Shown here: positions 1 through 8,601 of the stretch, in pieces | How the letters are laid out: each line of letters starts with the position of its first letter | How positions within the stretch are numbered: position 1 is the stretch's first letter | DNA from: an uncultured Bacilli bacterium | GTDB lineage: Bacteria > Bacillota_I > Bacilli_A > RF39 > UBA660 | Assembly (NCBI GenBank): GCA_944371305.1 | Contig: CALVXM010000008.1 | Location: forward strand, 1-45,548 | Direction of reading: 5' to 3' | DNA: 45,548 nucleotides | Position numbers and translations under genes: made by a program | Notes under the pieces: generated by a model | The model's database searches: none | The model's input: the letters and a program-made list of their open reading frames with translations, nothing else | Told to the model about the DNA's origin: nothing

Positions 1-2
1 CT

Positions 3-83
3 TACATCAAAAATGATACATATTTTAAAAAACTGGTTGATATACAATTTAATATAAGTAAAGTTATAGAACAAACAATATAA
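3..83 (+). CDS. C-terminal end of an unidentified protein (partial at left edge)
   Basis: An open frame enters from the left edge and ends at TAA 81-83, giving 26 residues that finish in SKVIEQTI. The other two forward frames stop earlier or look less protein-like. A strong terminator follows at 131-163, which fits the end of a transcription unit. The piece is too short to assign a family. Confidence 0.4.
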   Translation, partial: YIKNDTYFKKLVDIQFNISKVIEQTI

Positions 84-130
84 AGATAAGATATAATATA
101 GTGATATATCAACTAGAGCTGTTTTGTCAT

Positions 131-163
131 AAAAATGTGTTTTTAATAACACATTTTTATTTT
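131..163 (+). terminator. Rho-independent terminator before cysS
   Basis: A perfect 10-bp stem (AAAAATGTGT at 131-140 with ACACATTTTT at 149-158) has an 8-nt loop and is followed by a T-rich tail. It separates the partial upstream gene from the cysS operon. Confidence 0.8.
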
Positions 164-195
164 AAAATTATAATCTTTTAAAAACAAAATTAATA

Positions 196-204
196 TGATA
201 TAAT
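196..204 (+). promoter_or_regulatory. cysS promoter -10 (extended TGn TATAAT)
   Basis: TGATATAAT has a perfect -10 at 199-204 with an extended TGn. It ends only 19 nt before the cysS TTG start, so the 5' leader should be about 12 nt. The ATG at 203 lies inside this -10 and cannot be the start. Confidence 0.75.
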
Positions 205-223
205 GTATGAGAAGGTGATTTAT

Positions 224-1624
224 TTGCGATTATATAATACTTTAACCAAAAAAATTGAAGAATTTAAACCTTATAATGATAAAGAAGTAACTTTATATAC
301 CTGTGGACCTACTGTTTATCATTTTGCTCACATCGGTAATCTAAGAACTTATATATTTGAAGATATTTTAGAAAAAAGTTTGGAATATGTTGGTTATAAT
401 GTCAAAAGATGTATGAATATAACTGATGTTGGCCATATGTCTAGCGATGCTGATACTGGCGAAGATAAAATGATAAAAGGAGCTATCAGGGAAAATAAAA
501 CGGTTTACGAAATAGCCGATTATTATACAGAGGCATTTTTTAAAGATGCTAGCAAATTAAATATAAGAAAACCAAAAATAACTGAAAGAGCTTCAAAACA
601 TATTGATTTTTATATTAAAATGATTGAAAAACTATTAAAAGAAGGTTATGCTTATATATCAAATGGTAATGTTTATTTTGATATTTCTAAAGTTAAAGAT
701 TATTATGCGCTATCAGGCAAAAACCAAGAAGAATTGATAATTGGGGCAAGAGAAGATGTCAATTATGATATTCATAAAAGAAATCCTTATGATTTTGGAC
801 TTTGGTTTACGGTTAGTAAGTTTGCTAATCAAGATATGAAATGGGATAGTCCTTGGGGTGTAGGATATCCTGGATGGCATATTGAATGTTCTGGTATATC
901 GATAAATTATTTAGGGGAACATTTAGATATTCATTGTGGTGGTGTTGATAATATTTTTCCTCATCATACTAATGAAATTGCTCAATCAGAGGCTTACTTA
1001 GGGCACAAATGGTGTAGTTACTGGTTACATGGAGAACATTTAAACGATGCTACTGGTAAGATGAGTAAGAGTAAAGGAGAGTTTTTAACGGTTTCTTTAT
1101 TAGAAGAAAAAGGTTATAATCCTTTAGTTTATCGCTTCTTTTGTCTACAATCGCACTATCGTAATCAATTAGTATTTAGTTATGAAGCTTTGGATAAAGC
1201 TAGTAGTACTTACAATAAATTACTTAATAAAATAAATATAATTAAAAATAATACTGATGGAATAGTTGAGGAAGATGTTTTAAATAATTATAAAAACAAA
1301 TTTAAAGAAGCAATTAATAATGATTTAAATACTTCTTTAATGATAACTTGCCTTTATGATATTTTAAAAGAAAATGTAAATAATAATACTAAAATTGAAG
1401 TAATTAAATCATATGATCAAGTGTTATCTTTAGATTTACTAAACGATAATAAAAAAGAATTATCTTCTGATTTGATTAAATATATTGAAGACAAAATAAA
1501 TGAAAGAGCTTTGGCAAAACAAAATAAAGATTACGTTAAAGCTGATTTAATTCGTAAAGAATTAGAAGAAAAAAATATAATAATTAAGGATACCCGTGAG
1601 GGAACAAAATATGAGGTGATATAA
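224..1624 (+). CDS. cysS: Cysteinyl-tRNA synthetase
   Basis: Class I aminoacyl-tRNA synthetase charging tRNA-Cys in the cytoplasm, full length at about 466 residues. Visible signatures are CGPT (residues 27-30), the HIGH-type motif HIGN (36-39), the WHIECSG and FPHHTNE zinc-ligand region, and KMSKS (279-283). The start chosen is TTG 224: it follows AGAAGGTGAT with good spacing and gives the usual MRLYNTLT N-terminus, whereas the longer ATG at 203 overlaps the -10 box. It is the first gene of a tight operon; its stop overlaps the next ATG by one base. No T-box leader precedes it, although many Firmicutes cysS genes have one. Confidence 0.96.
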   Translation: MRLYNTLTKKIEEFKPYNDKEVTLYTCGPTVYHFAHIGNLRTYIFEDILEKSLEYVGYNVKRCMNITDVGHMSSDADTGEDKMIKGAIRENKTVYEIADYYTEAFFKDASKLNIRKPKITERASKHIDFYIKMIEKLLKEGYAYISNGNVYFDISKVKDYYALSGKNQEELIIGAREDVNYDIHKRNPYDFGLWFTVSKFANQDMKWDSPWGVGYPGWHIECSGISINYLGEHLDIHCGGVDNIFPHHTNEIAQSEAYLGHKWCSYWLHGEHLNDATGKMSKSKGEFLTVSLLEEKGYNPLVYRFFCLQSHYRNQLVFSYEALDKASSTYNKLLNKINIIKNNTDGIVEEDVLNNYKNKFKEAINNDLNTSLMITCLYDILKENVNNNTKIEVIKSYDQVLSLDLLNDNKKELSSDLIKYIEDKINERALAKQNKDYVKADLIRKELEEKNIIIKDTREGTKYEVI

Positions 1625-2307
1625 TGGATGAAATATTAGTTTTTTATGGTTTGGCTATTTTAGGTTTTATAATTGTTTTATGGGCACAAATTAACATTAG
1701 TAACAATTATAAAAAATATCGAACTATAAAAGTGAAAAGTGGGTTAACCGGTCAAGAAGTGGCTAGAAAAATTTTAGATGCTAATGGGTTAGGTGATGTT
1801 CATGTTGTTGAAACTCGTGGAGAATTGACTGATCACTATGATCCAAAAAGAAAAGTAGTTAGATTATCTACGGCTATTTTTCATGAAGATTCAATTTCTT
1901 CAGTTGGCGTAGCAGCACATGAATGTGGTCATGCAATTCAAGATAAAGAAGGTTACTCTTTTATGAGGATTAGATCGGCTTTAGTTCCTTTCGTTAATTT
2001 AGTGTCATATCTTGGTTATTTTGGTTTGTTTATTTCTATTCTTGGTGGTTTAACTGGATATTTAAAATTAAGTATATTAATTTTAGTGGTTACAATTTTG
2101 TTCCAATTAGTTACTTTACCTGTTGAATTTGATGCTTCTAAGCGAGCTAAGGAACAATTAATTAATTTGGGAATAGTTGATAATTCTGAACACGAAAAAG
2201 TTAGTAAAGTTTTATTTGCTGCAGCGATGACTTATGTTGCTGGATTAATTTCTAACTTATTACAACTTTTAAGAATAATCATTCTTTTAAAAGGACGAGA
2301 TGACTAA
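1624..2307 (+). CDS. yugP: YugP-family zinc metallopeptidase, membrane-bound
   Basis: A 227-residue membrane protease with the HEXXH zinc motif in AAHECGHAIQ (about residues 98-107), an N-terminal membrane helix, and further hydrophobic segments near residues 120-155 and at the C-terminus. This is the known layout of the YugP/DUF2268-like neutral zinc metallopeptidases, whose substrates are not known. The TAATG junction with cysS (one-base overlap) and the 8-base overlap with truB indicate translational coupling in one operon. Confidence 0.9.
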   Translation: MDEILVFYGLAILGFIIVLWAQINISNNYKKYRTIKVKSGLTGQEVARKILDANGLGDVHVVETRGELTDHYDPKRKVVRLSTAIFHEDSISSVGVAAHECGHAIQDKEGYSFMRIRSALVPFVNLVSYLGYFGLFISILGGLTGYLKLSILILVVTILFQLVTLPVEFDASKRAKEQLINLGIVDNSEHEKVSKVLFAAAMTYVAGLISNLLQLLRIIILLKGRDD

Positions 2308-3154
2308 CGGTTTATTAATAGTTGATAAAGAAAAAGGAATAACTAGTCGTGATGTTGTCAACGAGATTAGTAAAGTTTTAAAAACCAAAAAAGTTGGTCA
2401 TACTGGCACTTTAGATCCACTTGCAACGGGTGTATTAATTGTAACCATTGGAAAAGCAACAAAATTAGGGGAAATAATTACTTCTTTAGAAAAAAGTTAT
2501 CAAGCTGAAGTGGTATTAGGATTAAAAACAGACACTTTAGATATAACTGGTAATATTTTAAAAAATGTCGATACTAACTATTCTAAAGAAGAAATAAATC
2601 AAGTTTTACAATCTTTTATAGGAACTTATAATCAAGAAGTACCAATTTATTCAGCGGTTAAAATTAACGGTAGAAAGTTATATGAATATGCTCGTAATAA
2701 CGAAAAGGTAGATTTACCAAAAAGGTTGGTCACCATCAAAAAAATAAATTTAGATGAAATAAGACAAGAAAATAATCAAACCGTTTTTAAATTTACCTGT
2801 TTAGTTAGCAAAGGAACTTATATTAGAAGTTTAATTTCAGATATTGCCGCTAAATTAAAAACGGTAGGGACAATGAAAAATTTAAGAAGAATAAAACAAG
2901 GTAAATATACTATCTATGATACTTGTAAATTAGAAGACATTAAAAATAATAATTTTAACATTATTTCGATTAACGAAGCTTTAAGTGATTATTATACTGT
3001 TAAGGTTGATAGTACTCTTAAATTTAAAATTAAAAATGGTCAAGTCATCGATGATATATATGGTCATGATTTTGTTTTATTTATTGATGATGAAGCCATC
3101 GGTTTATATAAAAAGGAAGGCAATTTACTAAAACCTTATAAAATGTTCATATAA
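2300..3154 (+). CDS. truB: tRNA pseudouridine(55) synthase TruB
   Basis: Makes pseudouridine 55 in the T loop of tRNAs. The catalytic-Asp motif GHTGTLDPLATGVL lies at residues 33-46, and YSAVKINGRKLYEYAR matches the family. Length (284 residues) is normal for a short Firmicutes TruB; the C-terminal part after residue 220 is a small, divergent PUA-like region. The ATG at 2300 overlaps the end of yugP. Its placement before rpsO-pnp is reminiscent of the truB-ribF-rpsO-pnp order of other bacteria, here without ribF. Confidence 0.95.
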   Translation: MTNGLLIVDKEKGITSRDVVNEISKVLKTKKVGHTGTLDPLATGVLIVTIGKATKLGEIITSLEKSYQAEVVLGLKTDTLDITGNILKNVDTNYSKEEINQVLQSFIGTYNQEVPIYSAVKINGRKLYEYARNNEKVDLPKRLVTIKKINLDEIRQENNQTVFKFTCLVSKGTYIRSLISDIAAKLKTVGTMKNLRRIKQGKYTIYDTCKLEDIKNNNFNIISINEALSDYYTVKVDSTLKFKIKNGQVIDDIYGHDFVLFIDDEAIGLYKKEGNLLKPYKMFI

Positions 3155-3157
3155 GTA

Positions 3158-3186
3158 TTTACTTTTTAATAAAATTAGTGTATGAT
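3158..3186 (+). promoter_or_regulatory. rpsO promoter
   Basis: A TTTACT -35 (3158-3163), 17-nt spacer and TATGAT -10 (3181-3186) lie between truB and rpsO. The predicted start near 3193 leaves a leader of nearly 80 nt, much longer than other leaders in this window. Confidence 0.55.
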
Positions 3187-3202
3187 TAAGTAGTACTTAT
3201 TT

Positions 3203-3235
3203 CTGAGTTTAAAAATGCTCCGTTTTTATACTCGG
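3203..3235 (+). promoter_or_regulatory. rpsO leader hairpin (possible S15 autoregulatory RNA)
   Basis: CTGAGTTTAAAAA (3203-3215) pairs with TTTTTATACTCGG (3223-3235) with one T-T mismatch and one G-T pair around a 7-nt loop. It sits in the rpsO 5' leader and is not followed by a T tract, so it is not a terminator. S15 is known to bind its own leader in several bacteria; that this hairpin does so is inference. Confidence 0.45.
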
Positions 3236-3269
3236 TTATAAGCGAATATATCAAGAAAGGAGAATAAAA

Positions 3270-3539
3270 ATGGCTTTGACAAAAGAAAGAAAAGCAGAAT
3301 TAGTTAAAAAATTTGGTAAGGATACTAACGATACTGGTAGTATTGAAGTACAAATTGCTATTTTAACTGATGAAATAAACACTTTGACTGAACATTTAAA
3401 AGTTCATAGTCAAGATTTTCATTCAAGACGTGGATTGTTAAAAAAAGTTGGTCATAGAAGAAGTTTATTAAATTATTTATTAAAACATGATGTTACAAGA
3501 TATAGAACAGTTATCAAAGAATTAAATTTAAGAAAATAG
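3270..3539 (+). CDS. rpsO: 30S ribosomal protein S15
   Basis: An 89-residue small-subunit protein that binds the central domain of 16S rRNA. Family signatures are [16 protein letters not shown] (about residues 21-36), [12 protein letters not shown] (46-57) and the RRSLLNYL segment. A clear AAGGAG precedes the ATG. It is followed by a short terminator/attenuator and then pnp, the classical rpsO-pnp order. The preceding leader contains a large hairpin that could mediate feedback control. Confidence 0.98.
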   Translation: MALTKERKAELVKKFGKDTNDTGSIEVQIAILTDEINTLTEHLKVHSQDFHSRRGLLKKVGHRRSLLNYLLKHDVTRYRTVIKELNLRK

Positions 3540-3541
3540 TA

Positions 3542-3563
3542 GGCACTTTTTTAAGTGTCTTTT
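3542..3563 (+). terminator. Terminator/attenuator between rpsO and pnp
   Basis: GGCACTT (3542-3548) pairs with AAGTGTC (3553-3559) around TTTT and is followed by four T. The short stem probably gives partial termination, so that pnp is read through at a reduced level. Confidence 0.6.
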
Positions 3564-3579
3564 ATTATTAGGAGGATTT

Positions 3580-5712
3580 ATGAAAAAAACTTTTGAATTA
3601 GATTTTAGAGGAAGAAAATTAATTGTTGAACACGGGGAATTAGCTAAACAAGCTCATGGTTCCATCTTAGTTAGATATGGTGATACGGTTGTTTTATCAA
3701 CTGTTGTTATGTCTAAGAATGTTAACTTATTAGCTGATTTTTTTCCGCTTATGGTGTTATATAATGAAAAATTATATTCAGTAGGAAAAATCCCAGGAGG
3801 ATTCATTAAAAGAGAAGGTAGGCCTACTGAAAACGCTACTTTAGCTGCAAGAATGATCGATCGACCAATGCGTCCACTATTTCCTGAAGATTTTAAAAAT
3901 GAAGTCCAAATTGTCAATACTGTTTTATCAGTTGATCAAGATAATTCACCAGAAATAACAGCATTATTTGGTTCGTCTTTAGCTACTTGTATTAGTCAAG
4001 TTCCCTTTAATGGACCAGTAGCAGGAGTTAAAGTAGGACGAATTAATGGACAATTCATTATTAATCCAACTGTCGAACAAACAGAGTTATCAGATATCGA
4101 CTTAACTGTATCTGGAACGATCGATGCTATCAATATGGTTGAAGCTGGAAGTAAAGAAGTTAGTGAAGAAGATATGTTAAAAGCTTTAATGTTTGGACAT
4201 GAAGCTATTAAAGAATTAATTAAATTTCAAGAACAAATTATTAACGAAATTGGTGTACCTAAATATGATTATCCAAAATTAGAAATAACTGAAGATTTAA
4301 TTACAGAAATTGATAAAAGTATTAGAAATGATGTTGATAAAGCCCTAAGAATCAAAGATAAACAAGAAAAATATGCTGCTTTGGACAATATTAAAGAACA
4401 GTTGATAAACAAATATAAGGAAGCTAGTGAAGAAAAATTAAAAGAAGAAGAATTAGCTGAATTATTAACTAAAGTGGCTAATGTTTTTGAAAGTATCAAA
4501 TACGAAGTTTTTAGAAATATTGTTGTCAAAGAAAAAATAAGAGCAGATGGTAGGAAAATGACTGAAATAAGACCTTTATCAACGGCTATTGATCTATTAC
4601 CGAGAACTCATGGCTCTGCTTTATTTACAAGAGGAGAGACTCAAAGTTTGTCAATTACGACACTTGGTGCTTTAGGTGAACATCAAATTTTAGATGGTCT
4701 AGGTATCGAAGACTCTAAACGTTTTATTCTTCACTATAACTTCCCGCAATTTTCAGTTGGTGAAACTGGTCGTTATGGTTCGCCAGGAAGAAGAGAAATT
4801 GGCCATGGTGCTTTAGGTGAAAGAGCATTATTGCAAGTTATTCCTTCTGAAGAGGAATTTCCATACACAATTAGAGTTGTATCAGAAATATTAGAATCTA
4901 ATGGTAGTAGTAGTCAAGCAAGTATATGTGCTGGCTGTATGAGTTTAATGGCAGCTGGAGTGCCTATTAAAGCACCAGTTGCTGGAATCGCTATGGGTCT
5001 TATCACCAGTGGTGATGATTATACTATTTTAACCGATATTCAAGGATTGGAAGATCATTTAGGAGATATGGATTTTAAAGTAGCAGGTACGCGTAGAGGA
5101 ATTTGTGCTTTACAAATGGATATTAAAATTAAAGGGATTACTGAACAAATTTTAAAAGAAGCTTTAGAGCAAGCTCATCAAGCTAGATTAGAAATATTAG
5201 ATGTAATTGAAAAACAAATCAAAGAACCACGTTCTGAAGTAAGTAAATATGCGCCTAAAACAATGACTTTTACTATTGATCCTAATAAAATTAAAGATGT
5301 TATTGGTAAAGGTGGCGAGATGATTACAAAAATCATTTTGGAAGCTAGCCATGTTAATACAGTCAATGATATTAATGCAGTTAAAGTTGACTTAGAAGAT
5401 GATGGAAGAGTTATTATTTATCACACTTCGAAAGAAATTATCGAAAAAACAGCTGAAATGATTAAAGATGTAGTTAAAGAGGTTGAAACCGGAAAAATTT
5501 ATACTGGTAAAGTTGTTAAAGTAGAAGATTTTGGTTGTTTTGTCGAACTATGGCCAGGAACTGAAGGATTAGTTCATGTATCTCATTTAGCTAAAGAACG
5601 AGTTGAAAAACCTAGTGATGTTGTTAAAGTGGGCGATGAAATAATCGTTAAATCATTAGGTTACGATAAGAGAGGAAGACTAAATTTATCTCGTAAAGAT
5701 GCCTTAAAATAA
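3580..5712 (+). CDS. pnp: Polyribonucleotide nucleotidyltransferase (PNPase)
   Basis: 3'-5' phosphorolytic exoribonuclease of mRNA turnover. At 710 residues it has the complete domain order: first RNase PH domain, helical linker (about 240-310), second RNase PH domain ([15 protein letters not shown], about 350), KH domain with GKGG (about 578-581) and a C-terminal S1 domain ([20 protein letters not shown], about 638 onward). Start: GGAGG is placed 4 nt before ATG 3580. It probably shares transcription with rpsO through the intervening weak terminator. Confidence 0.98.
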   Translation: MKKTFELDFRGRKLIVEHGELAKQAHGSILVRYGDTVVLSTVVMSKNVNLLADFFPLMVLYNEKLYSVGKIPGGFIKREGRPTENATLAARMIDRPMRPLFPEDFKNEVQIVNTVLSVDQDNSPEITALFGSSLATCISQVPFNGPVAGVKVGRINGQFIINPTVEQTELSDIDLTVSGTIDAINMVEAGSKEVSEEDMLKALMFGHEAIKELIKFQEQIINEIGVPKYDYPKLEITEDLITEIDKSIRNDVDKALRIKDKQEKYAALDNIKEQLINKYKEASEEKLKEEELAELLTKVANVFESIKYEVFRNIVVKEKIRADGRKMTEIRPLSTAIDLLPRTHGSALFTRGETQSLSITTLGALGEHQILDGLGIEDSKRFILHYNFPQFSVGETGRYGSPGRREIGHGALGERALLQVIPSEEEFPYTIRVVSEILESNGSSSQASICAGCMSLMAAGVPIKAPVAGIAMGLITSGDDYTILTDIQGLEDHLGDMDFKVAGTRRGICALQMDIKIKGITEQILKEALEQAHQARLEILDVIEKQIKEPRSEVSKYAPKTMTFTIDPNKIKDVIGKGGEMITKIILEASHVNTVNDINAVKVDLEDDGRVIIYHTSKEIIEKTAEMIKDVVKEVETGKIYTGKVVKVEDFGCFVELWPGTEGLVHVSHLAKERVEKPSDVVKVGDEIIVKSLGYDKRGRLNLSRKDALK

Positions 5713-5713
5713 T

Positions 5714-5752
5714 ATGTTAAAAAAGACCAAATGATTTGGTTTTTTTTAACAT
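5714..5752 (+). terminator. Rho-independent terminator after pnp
   Basis: ACCAAA/TTTGGT with a TGA loop is extended by an A-run/T-run pairing (ATGTTAAAAAA with TTTTTTAACAT). It begins directly after the pnp stop codon. Confidence 0.85.
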
Positions 5753-5762
5753 AAAAAATAAT

Positions 5763-5790
5763 TTGACATTTAAAATAAATATGATAATAT
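5763..5790 (+). promoter_or_regulatory. Promoter of the 294-residue hypothetical gene
   Basis: A perfect TTGACA -35 (5763-5768), 16-nt spacer and TAATAT -10 (5785-5790) lie 20 nt before the start codon of the next gene. Confidence 0.65.
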
Positions 5791-5810
5791 ATTAACGAGG
5801 AAGTGGTAGT

Positions 5811-6695
5811 ATGGTAAATTTTGTCAATTTTAACTCACAACTTCGTAATATATTAGAAAGGATTTACATTGATTTAAAAAATAAATATGATAAATATGAA
5901 GTAGGAGTTAAATATTATGATTTTTTTGAAAATTTAAAAATAGAAAATCCAGAATTATATCAAAATATTATTGGATTATGTTTTATTGACCACTATCGAA
6001 TCTTATTACATTTAAAAGAAGAAAAACTAATTAATCCTGACAATATGGAAATATTAGATTTATATAGTCAAATTGAAGATATTGACGATTTAAATATTTT
6101 TTTAGAAGAACACCCTGATTTAATATTTGAAATGGTTTTTGGTAGTTTTAAATTTAAATCTTTTACTATCAAAGGACAAGCTTGCCTAATTTCTCAATTA
6201 AGTGATGAAGAAACTCTTAAGTTTAATAAATTTTCTATCTTTGAAAAATATAATATCTTTAAAAAAAGAAATTTAGAAGATTTTATTATTTTATACAAAA
6301 ATACTATTAATATTAATCCTGATGATATTATCTTAAGAAAATTTGCTATTATCGAAATCCTTAATATTCTAGATTTTTTGTTATCTAAAAATGTCAAAAA
6401 CTTTCAAGAATTAATATTAAAAATGACCAAAATATATTATAAATGGAAAAAATTTTTACAAGCAATGAAACCAGATTTGATTTTCGGTAATGATAAAGAA
6501 ATTATTGATTTAATTGAAAGTACGCCAATTGATGATATTTTATACACTTTAGCCTATAATGAAGAATATTTAGAAATAATTGTCGAAGATTTTTTAGAAT
6601 ATGAAACCAATTCAATAATTGATAAGGTAGAAGTTGATGATCAATTTGAACAATTAGTTCCTTATGAAGTAAAGATAAAATTAAAAGAAGTATAA
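5811..6695 (+). CDS. Unidentified cytoplasmic protein, 294 residues
   Basis: I do not recognise this family. The protein is rich in Ile, Leu, Lys, Asp and Glu, has no signal peptide or clear membrane segment, and looks mostly helical. There is one histidine-containing segment, CFIDHYRILLHL, near residues 57-68. It has its own promoter and a purine-rich GAGGAAGTGG ribosome site, and stands as a single-gene unit between the pnp terminator and the convergent HIT gene, whose stop codon abuts this one with no bases between. A lineage-specific gene is likely. Confidence 0.75.
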   Translation: MVNFVNFNSQLRNILERIYIDLKNKYDKYEVGVKYYDFFENLKIENPELYQNIIGLCFIDHYRILLHLKEEKLINPDNMEILDLYSQIEDIDDLNIFLEEHPDLIFEMVFGSFKFKSFTIKGQACLISQLSDEETLKFNKFSIFEKYNIFKKRNLEDFIILYKNTININPDDIILRKFAIIEILNILDFLLSKNVKNFQELILKMTKIYYKWKKFLQAMKPDLIFGNDKEIIDLIESTPIDDILYTLAYNEEYLEIIVEDFLEYETNSIIDKVEVDDQFEQLVPYEVKIKLKEV

Positions 6696-7055
6696 TTATT
6701 TTAATAATTCATATACTTCTTCAATACTTTTATCTTTTTTATTTTTGTAATATGGTTTTAAATGTAAATGGAAATGTTTTACTTCTTGAATTAAACCATT
6801 ATTTTGAATTAAAGTTAAGCCATCACAATTTAATTTTTCTTCTAATCTTAATTTCAAACTTTTTGCTACATCTAAAATATGGGTTAGCGTTTTCATATCA
6901 ATACTAGTTAAGTCTTTAAAATGTTCCTTAGGAATAATCAAGGTATGACCAACACTATCAGGATTAATGTCCAAAAAAGCAAAAACAACTTCATCTTCAT
7001 AAATTTTATATGAGGGGATTTCTCCTTTAATAATTTTACAAAAAATACAATCCAT
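6696..7055 (-). CDS. HIT-family nucleotide-binding hydrolase
   Basis: A 119-residue histidine triad protein. The catalytic triad is visible as KHFHLHLKP near residue 95, and the N-terminus MDCIFCKIIKGEIPS with CxxC is typical of the Hint/HinT branch, which hydrolyses AMP-lysine or purine phosphoramidates. ATG 7055 is preceded by GGAGG and by TATAAT (7074-7079, minus strand). It ends tail-to-tail with the preceding plus-strand gene without spacing. Confidence 0.93.
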   Translation of the reverse strand: MDCIFCKIIKGEIPSYKIYEDEVVFAFLDINPDSVGHTLIIPKEHFKDLTSIDMKTLTHILDVAKSLKLRLEEKLNCDGLTLIQNNGLIQEVKHFHLHLKPYYKNKKDKSIEEVYELLK

Positions 7056-7090
7056 ATTATTACCTCCATAGTAATTATAACAAAATATGA

Positions 7091-7116
7091 AAAAAAATCC
7101 TAGAAAAATATCTAGG
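7091..7116 (-). terminator. Minus-strand terminator with no annotated gene feeding it
   Basis: On the minus strand TCTAGG is the outer arm end of a 6-bp stem (7099-7104 with 7111-7116), followed by a run of eight or more T. The only sequence upstream of it on that strand before sufS (plus strand) is the 7117-7343 gap, so it may end an antisense or small RNA. Confidence 0.45.
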
Positions 7117-7206
7117 TTTACGTGAATATCTGCGAATATTCTATTTATATGTTGATAAATTACAGTTATTTTTATACATGTTATTTTAAAATATGATAAT
7201 TTAGTG

Positions 7207-7307
7207 TATAATTATGTTAAGAAAAATCTAATAATTTTAGTGCATATGTTATATAGAAAAAAACTGTTGATGAATAAAATAATATATCTAATCAATTTAG
7301 ATATATT
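7207..7307 (+). promoter_or_regulatory. Extended region upstream of sufS: -10 box and 11-bp hairpin
   Basis: The 288-nt gap before sufS holds a TGTATAAT box (7205-7212) and, further on, a perfect 11-bp inverted repeat (7281-7291 with 7297-7307, loop TCAAT). A second possible -10, TATATT near 7323, lies at the short distance from the start usual in this window. The upstream box and hairpin might therefore form a leader or a separate short RNA. No known riboswitch or T-box element was recognised. Confidence 0.35.
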
Positions 7308-7343
7308 TCAAACTTTTATTTATATATTTTAGGAGGTGAGATA

Positions 7344-8534
7344 ATGTTTCGTGAAGATTTTCAATTACTTGATAAAAATATTATTTATTTAGATAATGCA
7401 GCTACTTCATTAAAACCAAGAACAGTTATTGCAAGCATTCAAGATTATTATAATAATTATAGCGCTAATGCGCATCGCGGTGACTATGATTTAAGTTTGC
7501 AAGTTGATTATAAATATGAAGAAACAAGAAATTTAGTTAAAAATTTTATTAATGCTAAAAAAAGCAAAGAAATAATTTTTACTAGTGGTACAACCGATTC
7601 ATTAAATAAAATTATATTTGGTTATTTTAAAGATTATTTAAATGATAATGATGAAGTTCTGCTTACTAAAAGTGAACATGCATCCAATGTTTTACCTTGG
7701 TTTGAATTAGCTAGTTTAAAAAGTTTAAGAATAAATTATATTCCTTTAGATAATTTAGAATTGACATTAGAAAATGTCAAAAAAACTATTACTGAAAGAA
7801 CCAAAGTAATTAGTATTGCTCATATTACTAATGTAGTAGGGGATATACGTCCAATTAAAGAAATTATCGAATATGCTCATAGTAAAGGAATTTTAGTTAT
7901 CGTCGATGGAGCACAAAGTGTCGCTCATCTAAAAGTTGATGTTCAAGATTTAGATATTGATTTTTTAGCTTTTTCTGCACATAAGATGTTAGGACCAACC
8001 GGTGTTGGGATTTTATATGGAAAAGAATGTCTGTTAAATAATATAAAGCCAATTATTTTTGGCGGAGGAATGAATGCTAGTTTTCAATTTGATGGAACAA
8101 GGGTTTATAGTGAATTACCTCATTTATTAGAAGCTGGTACTCCTAATATTGCGGGAATTATTGGTTTTGGAGAAACTATTAAATATTTAAATACTATTGG
8201 TATGGATAAAATAACTGAATATGAGAAACAATTAAAAAAATATGCAGTTGAAAAGTTAAAAAAAGTTAAAGACATTGTCATTTATAATGAGAATAGTGAA
8301 AGTGGAATTATCACCTTCAATATTAAAGATATTTTTGCTCAAGATTTAGCTATTTATCTTAATAAATATAATATTTGCGTAAGAGCTGGTAACCACTGTG
8401 CGAAAATTTTAAAAGATGACTTAGGTATTAAAAATACCTGTCGGATTAGTCTATATTTTTATAATACTAAAGAAGAAATCGATTATTTAGTAAAAGTTTT
8501 AAACAATCCTAACTTAAAAGAAGAAATAATTTGA
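7344..8534 (+). CDS. sufS: Cysteine desulfurase, SufS/CsdA type
   Basis: PLP-dependent class V aminotransferase-fold enzyme that takes sulfur from cysteine for Fe-S cluster or thiolation pathways. Visible residues are the PLP lysine in AFSAHKMLGPTGVGILYG (about residue 212) and the active-site cysteine loop RAGNHCAKIL (about 346-355), in place of the usual RAGHHCAQP. Length of 396 residues is normal for SufS. The start follows a perfect AGGAGGTGA. The gene stands alone: no sufBCDU neighbours are present, so its partner scaffold must be elsewhere. It could also supply sulfur to MnmA, encoded at 26 kb. Confidence 0.93.
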   Translation: MFREDFQLLDKNIIYLDNAATSLKPRTVIASIQDYYNNYSANAHRGDYDLSLQVDYKYEETRNLVKNFINAKKSKEIIFTSGTTDSLNKIIFGYFKDYLNDNDEVLLTKSEHASNVLPWFELASLKSLRINYIPLDNLELTLENVKKTITERTKVISIAHITNVVGDIRPIKEIIEYAHSKGILVIVDGAQSVAHLKVDVQDLDIDFLAFSAHKMLGPTGVGILYGKECLLNNIKPIIFGGGMNASFQFDGTRVYSELPHLLEAGTPNIAGIIGFGETIKYLNTIGMDKITEYEKQLKKYAVEKLKKVKDIVIYNENSESGIITFNIKDIFAQDLAIYLNKYNICVRAGNHCAKILKDDLGIKNTCRISLYFYNTKEEIDYLVKVLNNPNLKEEII

Positions 8535-8547
8535 TTTCTTTTTTCTT
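8519..8547 (+). terminator. Terminator after sufS
   Basis: AAGAAAT (8521-8527) pairs with ATTTCTT (8534-8540) across the sufS stop codon and is followed by T-rich sequence. Confidence 0.55.
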
Positions 8548-8578
8548 TAAAAAACTAGATTTTAAATTATTATTTTGA

Positions 8579-8584
8579 TAAAAT
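8579..8584 (+). promoter_or_regulatory. apbE promoter -10
   Basis: TAAAAT lies 17 nt before the apbE start, the position seen for most genes in this window. No clear -35 is visible. Confidence 0.5.
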
Positions 8585-8601
8585 AAAGCATAGGTGGTAT
8601 T

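Noticed and set aside
84-203. T-box leader for cysS or a separate small RNA around the TATAAT at 92-97
   Set aside because: No T-box features are seen, and the hairpin at 131-163 is a simple terminator. A roughly 60-nt transcript is possible but unsupported.
203-223. ATG at 203 as the cysS start
   Set aside because: It lies inside the -10 TATAAT and upstream of the ribosome site; TTG 224 gives the normal N-terminus.
3654-5366. Minus-strand frames inside pnp
   Set aside because: Shadows of a strongly conserved plus-strand gene, without ribosome sites.
7246-7332. 28-codon frame before sufS
   Set aside because: No ribosome site, and it runs through the hairpin; probably chance in AT-rich DNA.
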